Shown piece after piece: positions 47,005 through 55,978 of a stretch of DNA of 64,000 nucleotides (positions within the stretch are counted from its first letter, which is position 1; the number at the start of each line of letters is the position of its first letter). Made by a program: the position numbers and the translations under genes. Below the pieces are notes generated by a model. That model worked only from the letters and a program-made list of their open reading frames with translations. It did not search any database and was not told the origin of the DNA. Origin of the DNA: Azomonas tarimensis (GTDB lineage Bacteria; Pseudomonadota; Gammaproteobacteria; Pseudomonadales; Pseudomonadaceae); contig NZ_JBHRXZ010000022.1 in the NCBI RefSeq assembly GCF_042648805.1, positions 186,001 through 250,000 of the forward strand, given 5' to 3'.

Positions 47005-48432
47005 TCAGGCTGCGGCGATCACGTCACCGTGGTTGTGCGGCTCGATAAGGGCCTTGTGCAGTGCCGCGACTGCTGCCTGGTAGTCGTCCTCGTTGACCAC
47101 CAGCTGCATCTCGACCTGCCGGATCGACTGGTGCACCGCCTGGATGTTGATCCCGGCCTCGGCGAGTGCCGCCACGGTGCGCGCGAGGATGCCCTTGACC
47201 TTGAGGTCCGAGCCGATGGCGGACACGATCGCCACGTTATGCACGGTCACCTCGGCGGCCGGGTAGCGTTCCTCGATCAGCCGCGCCGCGCGATTGATCA
47301 GCTTGCGCGAGCCGCAGGCGTACCAGGTGATGCTGTTGGCGTCGGAGTCCTTGTTGATCACGTAGAGCTTCAGCTGACGCAGCAGGCCCGAGATTTCCAT
47401 GTCGTGGCTCGGGTCGCCGAGCATCTCCTGGTCGAACACCTCGATGCCGAAGACATCACGGCGACCGGCAATGATCTCCACGCAGGGCTTCTCGCTCTGG
47501 TAGCCCTGGCTGATCAGGGTGCCGTCGTGCTCCGGCTCGAAGGCGTTCTTGATCCGCAGCTCCACGCCAGCGCGGCGCAGGGTCCGGGCGGCGCGAGGAT
47601 GGATGGCTTCCATGCCGAGGTTCGACAGCTGGTCGGCGACGTCGTAATTGGTACGGCCGATGGGCACCACCTTGTCCGCCCCGACCAGGTTCGGGTCGGC
47701 GCTGGAGAGGTGGAATTCCTTGTGGATGATCGCTTCACGCGCACCGGTGGCGGCGGCGATCTGGGCAAAGGTGATCTCGCTGTAGCCGCGGTCGAAGGTG
47801 TTCATCAACCCTTCGCTGCAATGGGCGTAGCCCGGCGCGACGATCAGCTCGCGCTCGAAGTCGGCCCCGGCGAAGCTGTCGCGGATCATGTCTTCGAAGG
47901 GCAAGGGCTCGTCGCGGTGCCAGCCGGTGAGGTCCACCAGGCGCGCGGCGACGCCACGCTGCTTCAGCGCCAGCACGGTGTTGAAGGCGCTGTGCGCTTC
48001 GCCGAGGGAAGCGAGCATCTCGCGCACCTTCATCAGGTGCTCGCTGAGCTGGAAGTGGCCGTAGGCACAGAGGCGCTTGAGGCTGTGCATGCAATCGCCG
48101 GCATCATCGATGCGCTTGTTGATGAAGGCGTTGGCCTGCTGGCGCTCGAACCCCTCGAACAGCTCGGCGTTCTTCTCGAGCATCTGCTGGCGCACGCCGT
48201 CGAGTGCGGCAAGCCAGGCATCGCCGCCGCTGGCATCGGCAAAGCGCTGGTAGACACCCGGTTCGCCGGTCTTCTTGTGTTCGAGCAGCAGGTTGGTCAT
48301 GCCGGCATAGGCCGAGACGACAAACACCCGCTGATAGAGCGAGTCGTCCTGGCGTGGGCCGAGGAATATATTGTCGAGTACTTCCTGAAAGCGGCTCATG
48401 GAGGTGCCGCCGATCTTTTCTACGGTATGCAT
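47005..48432 (-). CDS. ask_ect: Aspartate kinase of the ectoine cluster (Ask_Ect)
   Basis: 475-residue specialised aspartokinase that supplies aspartyl phosphate for ectoine synthesis and escapes the usual feedback by lysine and threonine. Starts MHTVEKIGGTSMSRFQEVL with the kinase lysine in KIGGTS; two ACT domains at the C terminus (VAIVSAIGSDLKVKGILART, GINIQAVHQSIRQVEMQLVV). Last gene of the ect cluster, 69 bases after ectD. Confidence 0.95.
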   Translation of the reverse strand: MHTVEKIGGTSMSRFQEVLDNIFLGPRQDDSLYQRVFVVSAYAGMTNLLLEHKKTGEPGVYQRFADASGGDAWLAALDGVRQQMLEKNAELFEGFERQQANAFINKRIDDAGDCMHSLKRLCAYGHFQLSEHLMKVREMLASLGEAHSAFNTVLALKQRGVAARLVDLTGWHRDEPLPFEDMIRDSFAGADFERELIVAPGYAHCSEGLMNTFDRGYSEITFAQIAAATGAREAIIHKEFHLSSADPNLVGADKVVPIGRTNYDVADQLSNLGMEAIHPRAARTLRRAGVELRIKNAFEPEHDGTLISQGYQSEKPCVEIIAGRRDVFGIEVFDQEMLGDPSHDMEISGLLRQLKLYVINKDSDANSITWYACGSRKLINRAARLIEERYPAAEVTVHNVAIVSAIGSDLKVKGILARTVAALAEAGINIQAVHQSIRQVEMQLVVNEDDYQAAVAALHKALIEPHNHGDVIAAA

Positions 48433-48501
48433 GGGGTCCTGTCCGGAAGATTCGGCCGGCAGCGCCCGGCCAACGGGCCCGCCTGCGCGGGCCGGAGGAT
48501 T

Positions 48502-49419
48502 TCACAGATAGTGCTGTGGCTGGATGTCCAGCGGGGTGAAATCCGTGCGCTCGGCGACAAAGGCCGGGCGCGGGGGTTGCTCGCAAAAGGGTGCCTGGAG
48601 CCTATTGTCCATGTGGTTGTAGACAAAGAACAGATTGCTGCGCGCCGCTGGGGTGATATTTCCGTTCGATCCGTGCAGCACATTGCAGTCGAAGAACACC
48701 ACGCTGCCCGCCGGGCCGGTGGCCACGTCAATGCCATGGCGTGCGACCAGGTCGGTGAGGCTGGCGTTGTCCGGTACGCCGAACTCCTGCTTGCGCAGGG
48801 ATTTCTCGTAATGGTTCTCCGGCGTGGCGCCCACGCAGCGGATGTACTGCTTGTGGGAGCCAGGCACCAGCATCAACGGGCCGTTCCAGGTTTCGTTGTC
48901 GGTCAGCAGGATTGAGCAGGACAGGCAGCGCATACGCGGCATGCCGTCTTCCACATGCCAGGTCTCGAAGTCCGAGTGCCAGTAGAACTCGCGGCCGGTG
49001 AAGCCTGGCTTGAAGTTCATCCGCGACTGGTGGATGTAGAGGTCGCCGCCGAGGATGAAGCGGGCGATGCCGGCGGTGCGCTGGTCCCGGGCGACCCGGG
49101 CGAACAGCGGGTTGTCCTTGTGGATCTCGAACACCGAGCGTACCGCGCCGCTGTCGGGCTCCAGGATCGACTTGGGCGATTCGGCGACCGCCGGGTCGGC
49201 GAGGATGCGCTCCATCTCGGCGCGAAACACCGCGACTTCCTCGGCGCTGAACAGGCTGGGCACCACCAGGTAGCCGTCGCGCTCGAAGCGCTCGATCCGG
49301 GACGCGGCGATCGGCGCATTCTCCAGGTCGGTGCGGTGCACCACCGGGTCGATGCGCGCCTGCCGGGAGGGCTGGTCCTGCTGGCGGGAGGGATACAGGT
49401 CGGGTTGCATGGCGGGCAT
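48502..49419 (-). CDS. ectD: Ectoine hydroxylase EctD
   Basis: 2OG-Fe(II) oxygenase converting ectoine to 5-hydroxyectoine, a better heat and desiccation protectant. 305 residues from ATG 49419 behind AAGGAGG. Iron ligands H148 and D150 in the EctD signature FYWHSDFETWHVEDGMP, H249 in NVLHGSNGN, and 2OG-binding R260. Lies 100 bases after ectC, so it may also have its own promoter or be read with ectABC. Confidence 0.96.
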   Translation of the reverse strand: MPAMQPDLYPSRQQDQPSRQARIDPVVHRTDLENAPIAASRIERFERDGYLVVPSLFSAEEVAVFRAEMERILADPAVAESPKSILEPDSGAVRSVFEIHKDNPLFARVARDQRTAGIARFILGGDLYIHQSRMNFKPGFTGREFYWHSDFETWHVEDGMPRMRCLSCSILLTDNETWNGPLMLVPGSHKQYIRCVGATPENHYEKSLRKQEFGVPDNASLTDLVARHGIDVATGPAGSVVFFDCNVLHGSNGNITPAARSNLFFVYNHMDNRLQAPFCEQPPRPAFVAERTDFTPLDIQPQHYL

Positions 49420-49519
49420 GCTGGCCTCCTTGTGGATCGGGCCGAGCGAGGCGGCCCGGAGGTGGTGTCGGGTCAGGCGCAGGGTGAAGGACGGCGAAGC
49501 CTTTTCCGCCGCCACCGGC

Positions 49520-49912
49520 TCAGATGGCCTCGGCTTCCAGCGGGTAGACGCCGTTCTCGTCGTGGACTTCCTTGCCGTTCAACGGCGGGTTGAACACACA
49601 GGCCATCTTCATCTCGGTGAAGCCACGCAAGAGGTGCTCGTCGTGCTTGTCGAGGATGTACAGGGTGCCGGGCGCGATGGGATAGACCTTGCCGTCGGCC
49701 AGGGTCTCGATCTCGCCTTCGCCGCTGATGCAGTACACCGATTCCAGGTGGTTCTGATACCAGATGCGGGTCTCGGTCTTGGCGTAGATGGTGGTGATGT
49801 GGAACGAGAAGCCCATGTTGTCGTCCTTGAGCAGCATGCGGGTGCTGTCCCAGGTCTCGGTGACGACCTTGCGGCCCGACTGCTCGGCTTCTGCCAGGGT
49901 GCGTACGATCAC
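49520..49912 (-). CDS. ectC: L-ectoine synthase EctC
   Basis: Cupin-fold enzyme closing the ring of N-gamma-acetyl-diaminobutyrate to ectoine. 130 residues from GTG 49912 behind AGGAG. Begins MIVRTLAEAEQSGRKVVTE, with the metal-site region IWYQNHLESVYCISGEGE and GTLYILDKHDEHLLRG. Usual length. It starts 26 bases after the ectB stop. Confidence 0.96.
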   Translation of the reverse strand: MIVRTLAEAEQSGRKVVTETWDSTRMLLKDDNMGFSFHITTIYAKTETRIWYQNHLESVYCISGEGEIETLADGKVYPIAPGTLYILDKHDEHLLRGFTEMKMACVFNPPLNGKEVHDENGVYPLEAEAI

Positions 49913-49938
49913 GTCTGTTTCTCCTGAAAAGGGGCGGC

Positions 49939-51219
49939 TCAGCCGGCCGCCTGGGTCACGGTGCTGCCTTTCATGGCGGCGGCGAAAGCCTGGTCGAGGA
50001 TGTCCATGGCGCGGTCGATCTGCTCGTCGCTGATCACCAGCGGGCAGAGGCACTTGACCACTTCGCTGTGGGCGCCGCTGGTCTCGATCACCAGGCCCTT
50101 GTCGAAGGCGTGGCTGCAGACGGTTTCGGCGATCTCGCCATCGGGACAGGAGATGCCGATCATCATTCCGCGACCCTTGACGAATAGCGAGTCCGGGCCG
50201 TGACGGCGGACGATGCGCTGCATGCGCTCGGCAATGCGCTGGCCCTTGGCGCCCACGCTGGCGGCAAAGCTGTCGTCCTTCCAGAAGTGTTCGACCGCCG
50301 CGGCGGCAGTGACGAAGGCGTGGTTGTTGCCGCGAAAGGTGCCGTTGTGCTCGCCTGGCTTCCACTGGTCCAGCTCGCCCTTGAGCAGCAGCATGGCGAA
50401 GGGCAGGCCGTAGCCGGAGAGGGACTTGGACAGGGTGACCATGTCCGGCCTGATGCCCATTTCCTCGAAGCTGAAGAAGCTGCCGGTACGGCCGCAGCCG
50501 GCCTGGATGTCGTCGACGATCAGCAGCATCCCGTGCTTGCGGCAGAGCTTTTCCAGCTTGCGCATCCAGTCGGCGGAGGCCACGTTCAGGCCGCCTTCGC
50601 CCTGAACCACCTCGACGAGCACTGCCGCCGGCTTGTCGATGCCGCTGGACGGGTCGCTGAGCAGCTTGTCGATCATCGCGATGGTGCTCGCCTTGTCACC
50701 GAAGTAGTTGGCGTAGGGCATGCGATTGACGCCGCCCAGGGCCACGCCGGCACCGCCGCGGTGGTGCCCGTTGCCGGTGGCCGCCAGGGCGCCCAGGCTG
50801 CAACCGTGGAAGCCGTTGGTGAAGCTGATGATGGTCTCGCGGCCGGTGACCTTGCGTGCCAGCTTCATCGCCGCTTCCACGGCGTTGGTGCCGGTGGGGC
50901 CGGTGAACTGCATGAGGTAGCTGCCCATGCCGCGCGGCTCGAGGATCAGCCGGTTGAAGGTCTCGAGAAAACGCTCCTTGGCCTCGGTGTACATGTCCAG
51001 GCCATGGGTAACGCCGTCGCTGGCGATATAGTCCAGCAGCGCCTGCTTCAGCACCGGGTGGTTGTGCCCGTAGTTCAGGGTGCCGGCCCCGGCGAGAAAA
51101 TCGATGTAGCGCTTGCCCTCGCGATCCACCAGCTCGGCGCCGCGCGCCTGGGTGAACACGACAGGGAAGGATCGGCAGTAGCTGCGAACGGCGGATTCGT
51201 TCAGTTCAAAGATGTTCAT
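49939..51219 (-). CDS. ectB: Diaminobutyrate-2-oxoglutarate transaminase EctB
   Basis: PLP-dependent aminotransferase making L-2,4-diaminobutyrate from aspartate semialdehyde, first dedicated step of ectoine synthesis. 426 residues; PLP-binding motifs IVDDIQAGCGRTG (D236) and the Schiff-base lysine K265 in LSKSLSGYG. The ATG at 51219 has SD CAGGAG. A TGA overlaps this start (ATGA) in the frame that ectA used before the MITE inserted. Confidence 0.97.
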   Translation of the reverse strand: MNIFELNESAVRSYCRSFPVVFTQARGAELVDREGKRYIDFLAGAGTLNYGHNHPVLKQALLDYIASDGVTHGLDMYTEAKERFLETFNRLILEPRGMGSYLMQFTGPTGTNAVEAAMKLARKVTGRETIISFTNGFHGCSLGALAATGNGHHRGGAGVALGGVNRMPYANYFGDKASTIAMIDKLLSDPSSGIDKPAAVLVEVVQGEGGLNVASADWMRKLEKLCRKHGMLLIVDDIQAGCGRTGSFFSFEEMGIRPDMVTLSKSLSGYGLPFAMLLLKGELDQWKPGEHNGTFRGNNHAFVTAAAAVEHFWKDDSFAASVGAKGQRIAERMQRIVRRHGPDSLFVKGRGMMIGISCPDGEIAETVCSHAFDKGLVIETSGAHSEVVKCLCPLVISDEQIDRAMDILDQAFAAAMKGSTVTQAAG

Positions 51220-51256
51220 GCGGTCTCCTGGAGTTCTTGATCTTCTTGGAGCTCTT

Positions 51257-51540
51257 CTAGGGTCTGTTGCCGTTTCGTCGCGAGCCGCGTTGCAGCGTCA
51301 AATGGCGCCAGGTCGGGCGGCGTTCCGCAGGCGCGGACGCAGGTAATGGTCGCTCCCTTGCCAAGTCCCGCAACGCCGCATGGCGCCATTTGCCGCGCAA
51401 CCCAAAGGGCCGGGCCTGTTTTTGCGCGATGCGGCGTTACTCGTCGCTTATTTGGAATGACCAAACTTCGCTCCTCGTGCCTTGCCTCGCGCAAAAACAG
51501 GCTCCGGCGCGGCCGCGAACGAAATGGCAACAGACCCTAG
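51257..51540. mobile_element. 276-bp MITE-like element inserted in ectA 3' end, with CTAG target duplication
   Basis: Element proper 51261-51536, flanked by CTAG at 51257-51260 and 51537-51540. The ends are inverted: GGTCTGTTGCC-G/A-TTTCGT then CGCG, about 29 bases with a few differences. Internal inverted pairs CAAATGGCGCCA/TGGCGCCATTTG and GCCTGTTTTTGCGCG/CGCGCAAAAACAGGC allow a strong fold. No transposase is encoded. A 4-base YTAR-type target such as CTAG is typical of IS5-family transposases, which may move it in trans (inference). Confidence 0.88.
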
Positions 51541-52044
51541 TGAGGCTTTGGAGAAGGGGCCAGCGCGGTAGAGGACTTCGTCCTCGTGTTCGCCAGCGAA
51601 ATGCGCCTCGCGCGAGAACAGCACACGGGTGTCGGCAGTGACCCCGAGCCGCGCAAAGGCCTTGCGGAACAGCGCCTGGGAGGCGCTGTTGTCCGGTGAG
51701 ATGGTGGTTTCCATGTAACGCACGCCGTGTTCGGCAGCGGCCCGGGCGGTCAGCGCAAGCAGCATGCGCAGGGCCAGGCCCTGGCCGCGCATCGAGCTAT
51801 CCACCGCGACCTGCCAGACGAACAGGGTGTCCGGGCGGGACGGCGGCCGGTAGCCGGAGATGAAGCCGACCAATTGACCCTTGGCATTCTCGGCGGCGAT
51901 GCCGGTATCGGCGAAGTCGGAGCACTGGAGCAGATTGCAGTACGCCGAGTTGACATCCAGTGGCTTGCAGCGGGCCACCAGCTGGTGAAGCGGATATCCG
52001 TCGCCGTCGGTTGGGCGACGGAGGGTGACGGGTAAGGAAGTCAA
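51448..52044 (-). CDS. ectA: Diaminobutyrate acetyltransferase EctA, C terminus altered by MITE
   Basis: GNAT-fold enzyme acetylating diaminobutyrate. Family sequence LRRPTDGDGYPLHQLVARCKP, CNLLQCSDFADT, acetyl-CoA loop RGQGLALRML and ETTISPDNSASQALF. No ATG fits; translation probably starts at TTG 52044 (CTG 52065 is the only other option). EctA proper ends near EDEVLYRAGPFSKAS (residue 168). The next 30 residues, LGSVAISFAAAPEPVF and onward, are read from the target duplication and MITE, which also provides the stop. Without the MITE the frame ends LEELQEDQELQETA with a TGA overlapping the ectB start. Confidence 0.93.
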   Translation of the reverse strand: MTSLPVTLRRPTDGDGYPLHQLVARCKPLDVNSAYCNLLQCSDFADTGIAAENAKGQLVGFISGYRPPSRPDTLFVWQVAVDSSMRGQGLALRMLLALTARAAAEHGVRYMETTISPDNSASQALFRKAFARLGVTADTRVLFSREAHFAGEHEDEVLYRAGPFSKASLGSVAISFAAAPEPVFARGKARGAKFGHSK

Positions 52045-52621
52045 AACATTACCTGTTGTTTGCAGTGATCTTTTTCAGGTTAAACATATTGGGCGCCTGA
52101 TCACAACCCGCAGGACTTATACGATCTCGGATATATCGGCCATGCATGATTCTTAATATCCACGATTCAACGAGGCAATTACTTATCAGGCCGGACATGC
52201 GAATTAACCAAGACGTAGAGATGTTCCAGAAGTTTCACCAGTCTCGGCTGAGTGTCCTTTCTATTGGCTAGAGCTCGCGTTTGTAAGACCTTCGGAGGTA
52301 TCGATGGGCTTCTGGAAGTGCGCTGGATCAGGGTTCTGAACAGGCTCTTGTCTTACGATGGCACATGCCCTCAAAGCCAGGGAAAATAGAAACAGGGATT
52401 CATGCAGCCCAGTAAAATTTACTTGCTAGTTATTGAAATATGAAGAAACAGAGTAATTTGTTATATCTGCCTGCGAGCTTTTACTCAGCGGCGCGCATGT
52501 CTGAATCAACGCGTGATGATTGTCGCCGAAGCGTGGCTCCTCAGCCGACCGGTATCAAGCCCTGACGACTGCGGCCGATGCAGGGGCTTGGTATCCTTGC
52601 CCATCCCTGATAGAGCCCCCC
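52045..52621. other. AT-rich spacer between ectA and cyaA, no gene seen
   Basis: 577 bases upstream of both divergent genes, clearly richer in A+T than its neighbours, especially 52081-52220 and 52380-52480. It must hold the ect promoter (minus strand) and the cyaA promoter (plus strand). I could not fix a convincing -35/-10 pair for either. No ORF with family resemblance; no ectR-like regulator gene is present. Confidence 0.6.
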
Positions 52622-55426
52622 ATGTTGCGCAGTCAAGAAATCCGTCCCGTGCTGGAAGAAGGCATCGATCGAAAGGTCATGATGCAGTTGCGGGAGCGTT
52701 TTCTCGAGGTCAACCGGGGCCGGCTGGCTCGCTGCCTGGAAGCCATGTCCAGCCGCCAGCAGCGGGTGCTCCGTCTGCTACCACTGTTGTTTCACGTCAA
52801 CCATCCGCTGTTTCCCGGTTACGTTTCCGCCGCCACGCCGGCAGGCTTGCATGGGTTCGAACCCGAAGCGGAGCTGTTGGCCGAGGCGCAGACGCTGTGC
52901 CGGTCGTTCGCCTACAAGGAAAACCGTACCCGCAGCGGCCGCAATATCGGGCCGTCGCGGATCCATGGCCTGTTTCTCATGGGCAGCCTGGGCTCCCTGG
53001 CCCATGCCGAGAACAGTGATCTGGATGTCTGGGTGTGTCACGACTCCGGGCTGAGCCCTGCCTCGCTATGCGAGCTGGAGCGCAAGTGCGAGCTGATCAG
53101 CGCTTGGGCGGCAGAGCAGGGGACCGAAGCGCATTTTTTTGTCATCGATCCTGCGCGCTTCGGTCGCGGCGAAGACGATGTGCCGCTGAGCGCCGAACAT
53201 TGCGGCAGCAGCCAGCATTATCTGTTGCTTGACGAGTTCTACCGTTCGGCGATCTGGCTGGGGGGCCGGGTGCTGACCTGGTGGTTGGTCCCTCCCTATG
53301 AAGAGCACCGCTACGAGGATTACGTACGGATCCTGCTGGAGCGTCGCTTCATCCGTGCCGAGGAATTGCTCGACCTCGGTCATCTCGGGCGGATTCCGCC
53401 AGCCGAGTTTCTCGGCGCCGGACTCTGGCAGCTGTACAAGGGCATCGCCTCGCCCTACAAGGCCTTGCTCAAGCTGTTGTTGACCGAAGTCTACGCGAGC
53501 CAGCATCCCCGGGTGGACTGCCTGGGCCTGCGCTTCAAGCAGGCGGTCTACCAGAACAGGCTCGAGCTGGATGCGCTCGACCCCTACTTGCAGGTCTATC
53601 GACTGATCGAGGAATACCTGCGTGGACGAGCCGAGCCCGAACGCCTCGAGCTGGTCCGCCGCGCGCTCTACTTCAAGGTCGACAAACCGCTCAGCCGACC
53701 ACCGAGCGGAGCCCAGAAAAGCTGGCAGCGGGTGCTCTTCGAGCAGTTGGCCGGGGAGTGGGGCTGGGACGAGGCTCAACTGGTACGGCTCGATCGCCGC
53801 AGCGGCTGGAAGGTCGCCGAGGTGAGCCGCGAGCGCCGCGCGCTGGTGAGTGAACTGACCTACAGTTTCCGCTTCTTGTCCCAGTTCGCGCGCCAGCAGC
53901 AGGTGGCCAGCTCGCTGGGGCGGCGTGATCTGGCGATCATCGGGCGCAAGCTCTACGCGGCCTTCGAACGTAAGCCGGGCAAGGTGGAGCTGGTCAATCC
54001 GGGCATCTCCCCGGACATGGCCGAGGAGGCGCTGACCCTGGTGTGTCACACCGAGGCCGGCGGTGAGCGCCTGTGGAGCCTGTATCGCGGTAGCCTGTCG
54101 CTCAGGCAGTGCGAGGATTTCGCGCCGCTCAAGCGCGGCCGCGAGCCCGTTGCGCTATTGGCCTGGTGTCACCGCAACGGGCTGATCGACAGCGGTACCC
54201 GCCTGTCGCTGCATCCGGGCGACAGCGCGCTCAGTGAGGGCGAAGTTGCCGGCCTGCTCGGCAGCCTGCGGCAGGTGTTGCCCCTGCCGCTACCAAGGGT
54301 GCCGGACGAGGCCTGGTTGCTGCCGGCGACACCACAGCGGATCCTGCTGCTGGCCAACGCCGGGCTGGATCCTGCTGAGCTACCGGGCGCCGACAGCCTG
54401 ACCGAGAACCCTGCTGCTGCGGAGAATCGTGTATCGACGCTTGACCAGGTGACGCTCAACAGCTGGAACGAGCTCCTGGTCCTCCGTTACGAAGGGGCTC
54501 AGGCGCTGGCGGACTGCCTGCTCGATTACCTGCGAGACGAGCGGCCGGCGCCGGTGCTGCGGGCCGCCTGCCACTGCCGCCATCGTGATCCGAGGGTCCC
54601 GAGGCGGCTCGAAGCGCTGTTCGGTGCGCTGCGCGAACAGCTCCAGAGCCAGCCTGGCAGTCGGTACCTGATCAACCTGGGCGGTCGTTTCCAGTTGTTC
54701 GACCTGACACCGGGGCAGCTCGGCCAGCATGAGCTGGCCGACCGCCAGGCGCTGGTGGAGCACCTCGGCCAGCTCCGGCATGTCTGGAGCCCGCTGCGGC
54801 TGGACGATCAGGCGCTGCCGGCAGGCGACGAGCTGCGACTGATCCTGACGCAGGGCAAGCCTGGGCGGCTGCAGCTGTTCTATCGCGTCGAGGACGAAGA
54901 GGCGGAGCTGACGGTGCTCGACGAGCGCAACACGCTGTGGCGGCAGCGGCAGGCGTTTCGTGACGTTCAGACCCTGCTCACACCGCTCTGGCGGTTTCTC
55001 CAGGCCGTACTGTTTCGTCGCGCGGCGCACCTGCCGCTGCAGCGTGGGGCGGAACTCGAGATCAGTCTGCATGAGCTGGTCGCCAGCGGAAGCGGCGGCG
55101 CCCTGCGACTGGAGTCGCGGCAGCCGCCACGCAGCGGTCCGGAGGATGCCTTCTATGAAGTGCAGGCGATCATCGAGCCGGGTGACGGGGACCGGTCGCA
55201 GGTCACGCTCTATTGCAACGGGCGCGAGTTTTCCAGTCTCGAATACGGCGATGCGCTGTACAGCGAGGTGGCCCGCGACATCCTCGGGCGACGCCGGCAC
55301 GCTGAACGCTATCCCTGCTACCTCACCGACCTGTCGGCGGGCGAGGCGCCCCACACGGTACAGTCGCTACGCCACAAGGTGCGGCTGGAGGTCGCCTTGA
55401 ACCAGGCCCTGGCACGGCTCTACTGA
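52622..55426 (+). CDS. cyaA: Class I adenylate cyclase
   Basis: Makes cAMP for Vfr/CRP-type regulation. 934 residues from ATG 52622 (MLRSQEIRPVLEEGID). The N-terminal nucleotidyltransferase-like catalytic domain has GSLGS at 121-125 and the metal-binding acidic pair D133 and D135 in NSDLDVWVC. The long C-terminal regulatory region is typical of the enterobacterial/pseudomonad class. Upstream in-frame ATG 52520 is unlikely. Its 3' end overlaps the convergent rnk by 7 bases. Confidence 0.96.
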   Translation: MLRSQEIRPVLEEGIDRKVMMQLRERFLEVNRGRLARCLEAMSSRQQRVLRLLPLLFHVNHPLFPGYVSAATPAGLHGFEPEAELLAEAQTLCRSFAYKENRTRSGRNIGPSRIHGLFLMGSLGSLAHAENSDLDVWVCHDSGLSPASLCELERKCELISAWAAEQGTEAHFFVIDPARFGRGEDDVPLSAEHCGSSQHYLLLDEFYRSAIWLGGRVLTWWLVPPYEEHRYEDYVRILLERRFIRAEELLDLGHLGRIPPAEFLGAGLWQLYKGIASPYKALLKLLLTEVYASQHPRVDCLGLRFKQAVYQNRLELDALDPYLQVYRLIEEYLRGRAEPERLELVRRALYFKVDKPLSRPPSGAQKSWQRVLFEQLAGEWGWDEAQLVRLDRRSGWKVAEVSRERRALVSELTYSFRFLSQFARQQQVASSLGRRDLAIIGRKLYAAFERKPGKVELVNPGISPDMAEEALTLVCHTEAGGERLWSLYRGSLSLRQCEDFAPLKRGREPVALLAWCHRNGLIDSGTRLSLHPGDSALSEGEVAGLLGSLRQVLPLPLPRVPDEAWLLPATPQRILLLANAGLDPAELPGADSLTENPAAAENRVSTLDQVTLNSWNELLVLRYEGAQALADCLLDYLRDERPAPVLRAACHCRHRDPRVPRRLEALFGALREQLQSQPGSRYLINLGGRFQLFDLTPGQLGQHELADRQALVEHLGQLRHVWSPLRLDDQALPAGDELRLILTQGKPGRLQLFYRVEDEEAELTVLDERNTLWRQRQAFRDVQTLLTPLWRFLQAVLFRRAAHLPLQRGAELEISLHELVASGSGGALRLESRQPPRSGPEDAFYEVQAIIEPGDGDRSQVTLYCNGREFSSLEYGDALYSEVARDILGRRRHAERYPCYLTDLSAGEAPHTVQSLRHKVRLEVALNQALARLY

Positions 55427-55821
55427 GCGCCGTCGGCTTCGGGCTGGTATTCGACCTCAAGCAGGGTAAGGCGCAGCAGTTTCCCGCCCGGTGTCGGCCA
55501 GTCTATGTGCTGGCCGACGCTCAGCCCCAGCAGTGCCGTACCGACCGGCGCCAGTACCGAGACGGTGCCTTCCTGGCGAGCGTCCTGAGGCATGACGAGT
55601 GTCAGGTGATAATCCTTGCCGGTGGTCTCCTCGCGGCAGTGCACGCGGGAATTGAGGCTCACCACGCCCGGCGGCAGGGCGCTGCGCTCAACCACCTGGG
55701 CCCGGGCCATCTCCTGCTCCAGGGCTTCGGCAGCCGGGCCGTAGCTACTCATGTCGTCCAGCAGGCGCTCGAGGCGCTGGACATCATTGGCGGTCAGGGT
55801 AATCGGTGGCGTACTGCTCAT
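55420..55821 (-). CDS. rnk: Nucleoside diphosphate kinase regulator Rnk
   Basis: 133-residue GreA-C-terminal-like protein that binds RNA polymerase; in Pseudomonas it restores Ndk and alginate levels. Start ATG 55821 (MSSTPPITLTANDVQRLERLL), N-terminal coiled coil shorter than in GreA, then VVSLNSRVHCREETTGKDYHLTLV and VLAPVGTALLGLSVGQHIDWP. Stop lies within the end of cyaA (convergent, 7-base overlap). A two-tier hairpin lies just upstream of its start. Confidence 0.93.
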   Translation of the reverse strand: MSSTPPITLTANDVQRLERLLDDMSSYGPAAEALEQEMARAQVVERSALPPGVVSLNSRVHCREETTGKDYHLTLVMPQDARQEGTVSVLAPVGTALLGLSVGQHIDWPTPGGKLLRLTLLEVEYQPEADGAQ

Positions 55822-55859
55822 GGCTGCCAGGGGCCTCCTGTGCGGGCGGGTAAAAAAGC

Positions 55860-55931
55860 AAAACCCCGCCCAGACCCATCGGGAGAAGCCGCCAGCGGCG
55901 GGCGGCTTCGAACGGGGGGAGGCGGGGTTTT
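55860..55931 (-). terminator. Two-tier hairpin between cyaY and rnk
   Basis: Outer stem AAAACCCCGCC / GGCGGGGTTTT (11 bases, 55860-55870 with 55921-55931) encloses a second perfect 9-base stem GAAGCCGCC / GGCGGCTTC. On the minus strand the outer stem ends in TTTTGCTTTTTT. It may terminate cyaY, but sits only 39 bases before the rnk start, so it could also be a leader structure for rnk. Confidence 0.65.
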
Positions 55932-55978
55932 CGTGAAGTCCTTTGACCCTAACACAGTAGAGGCGGGACGCAAGGGGC

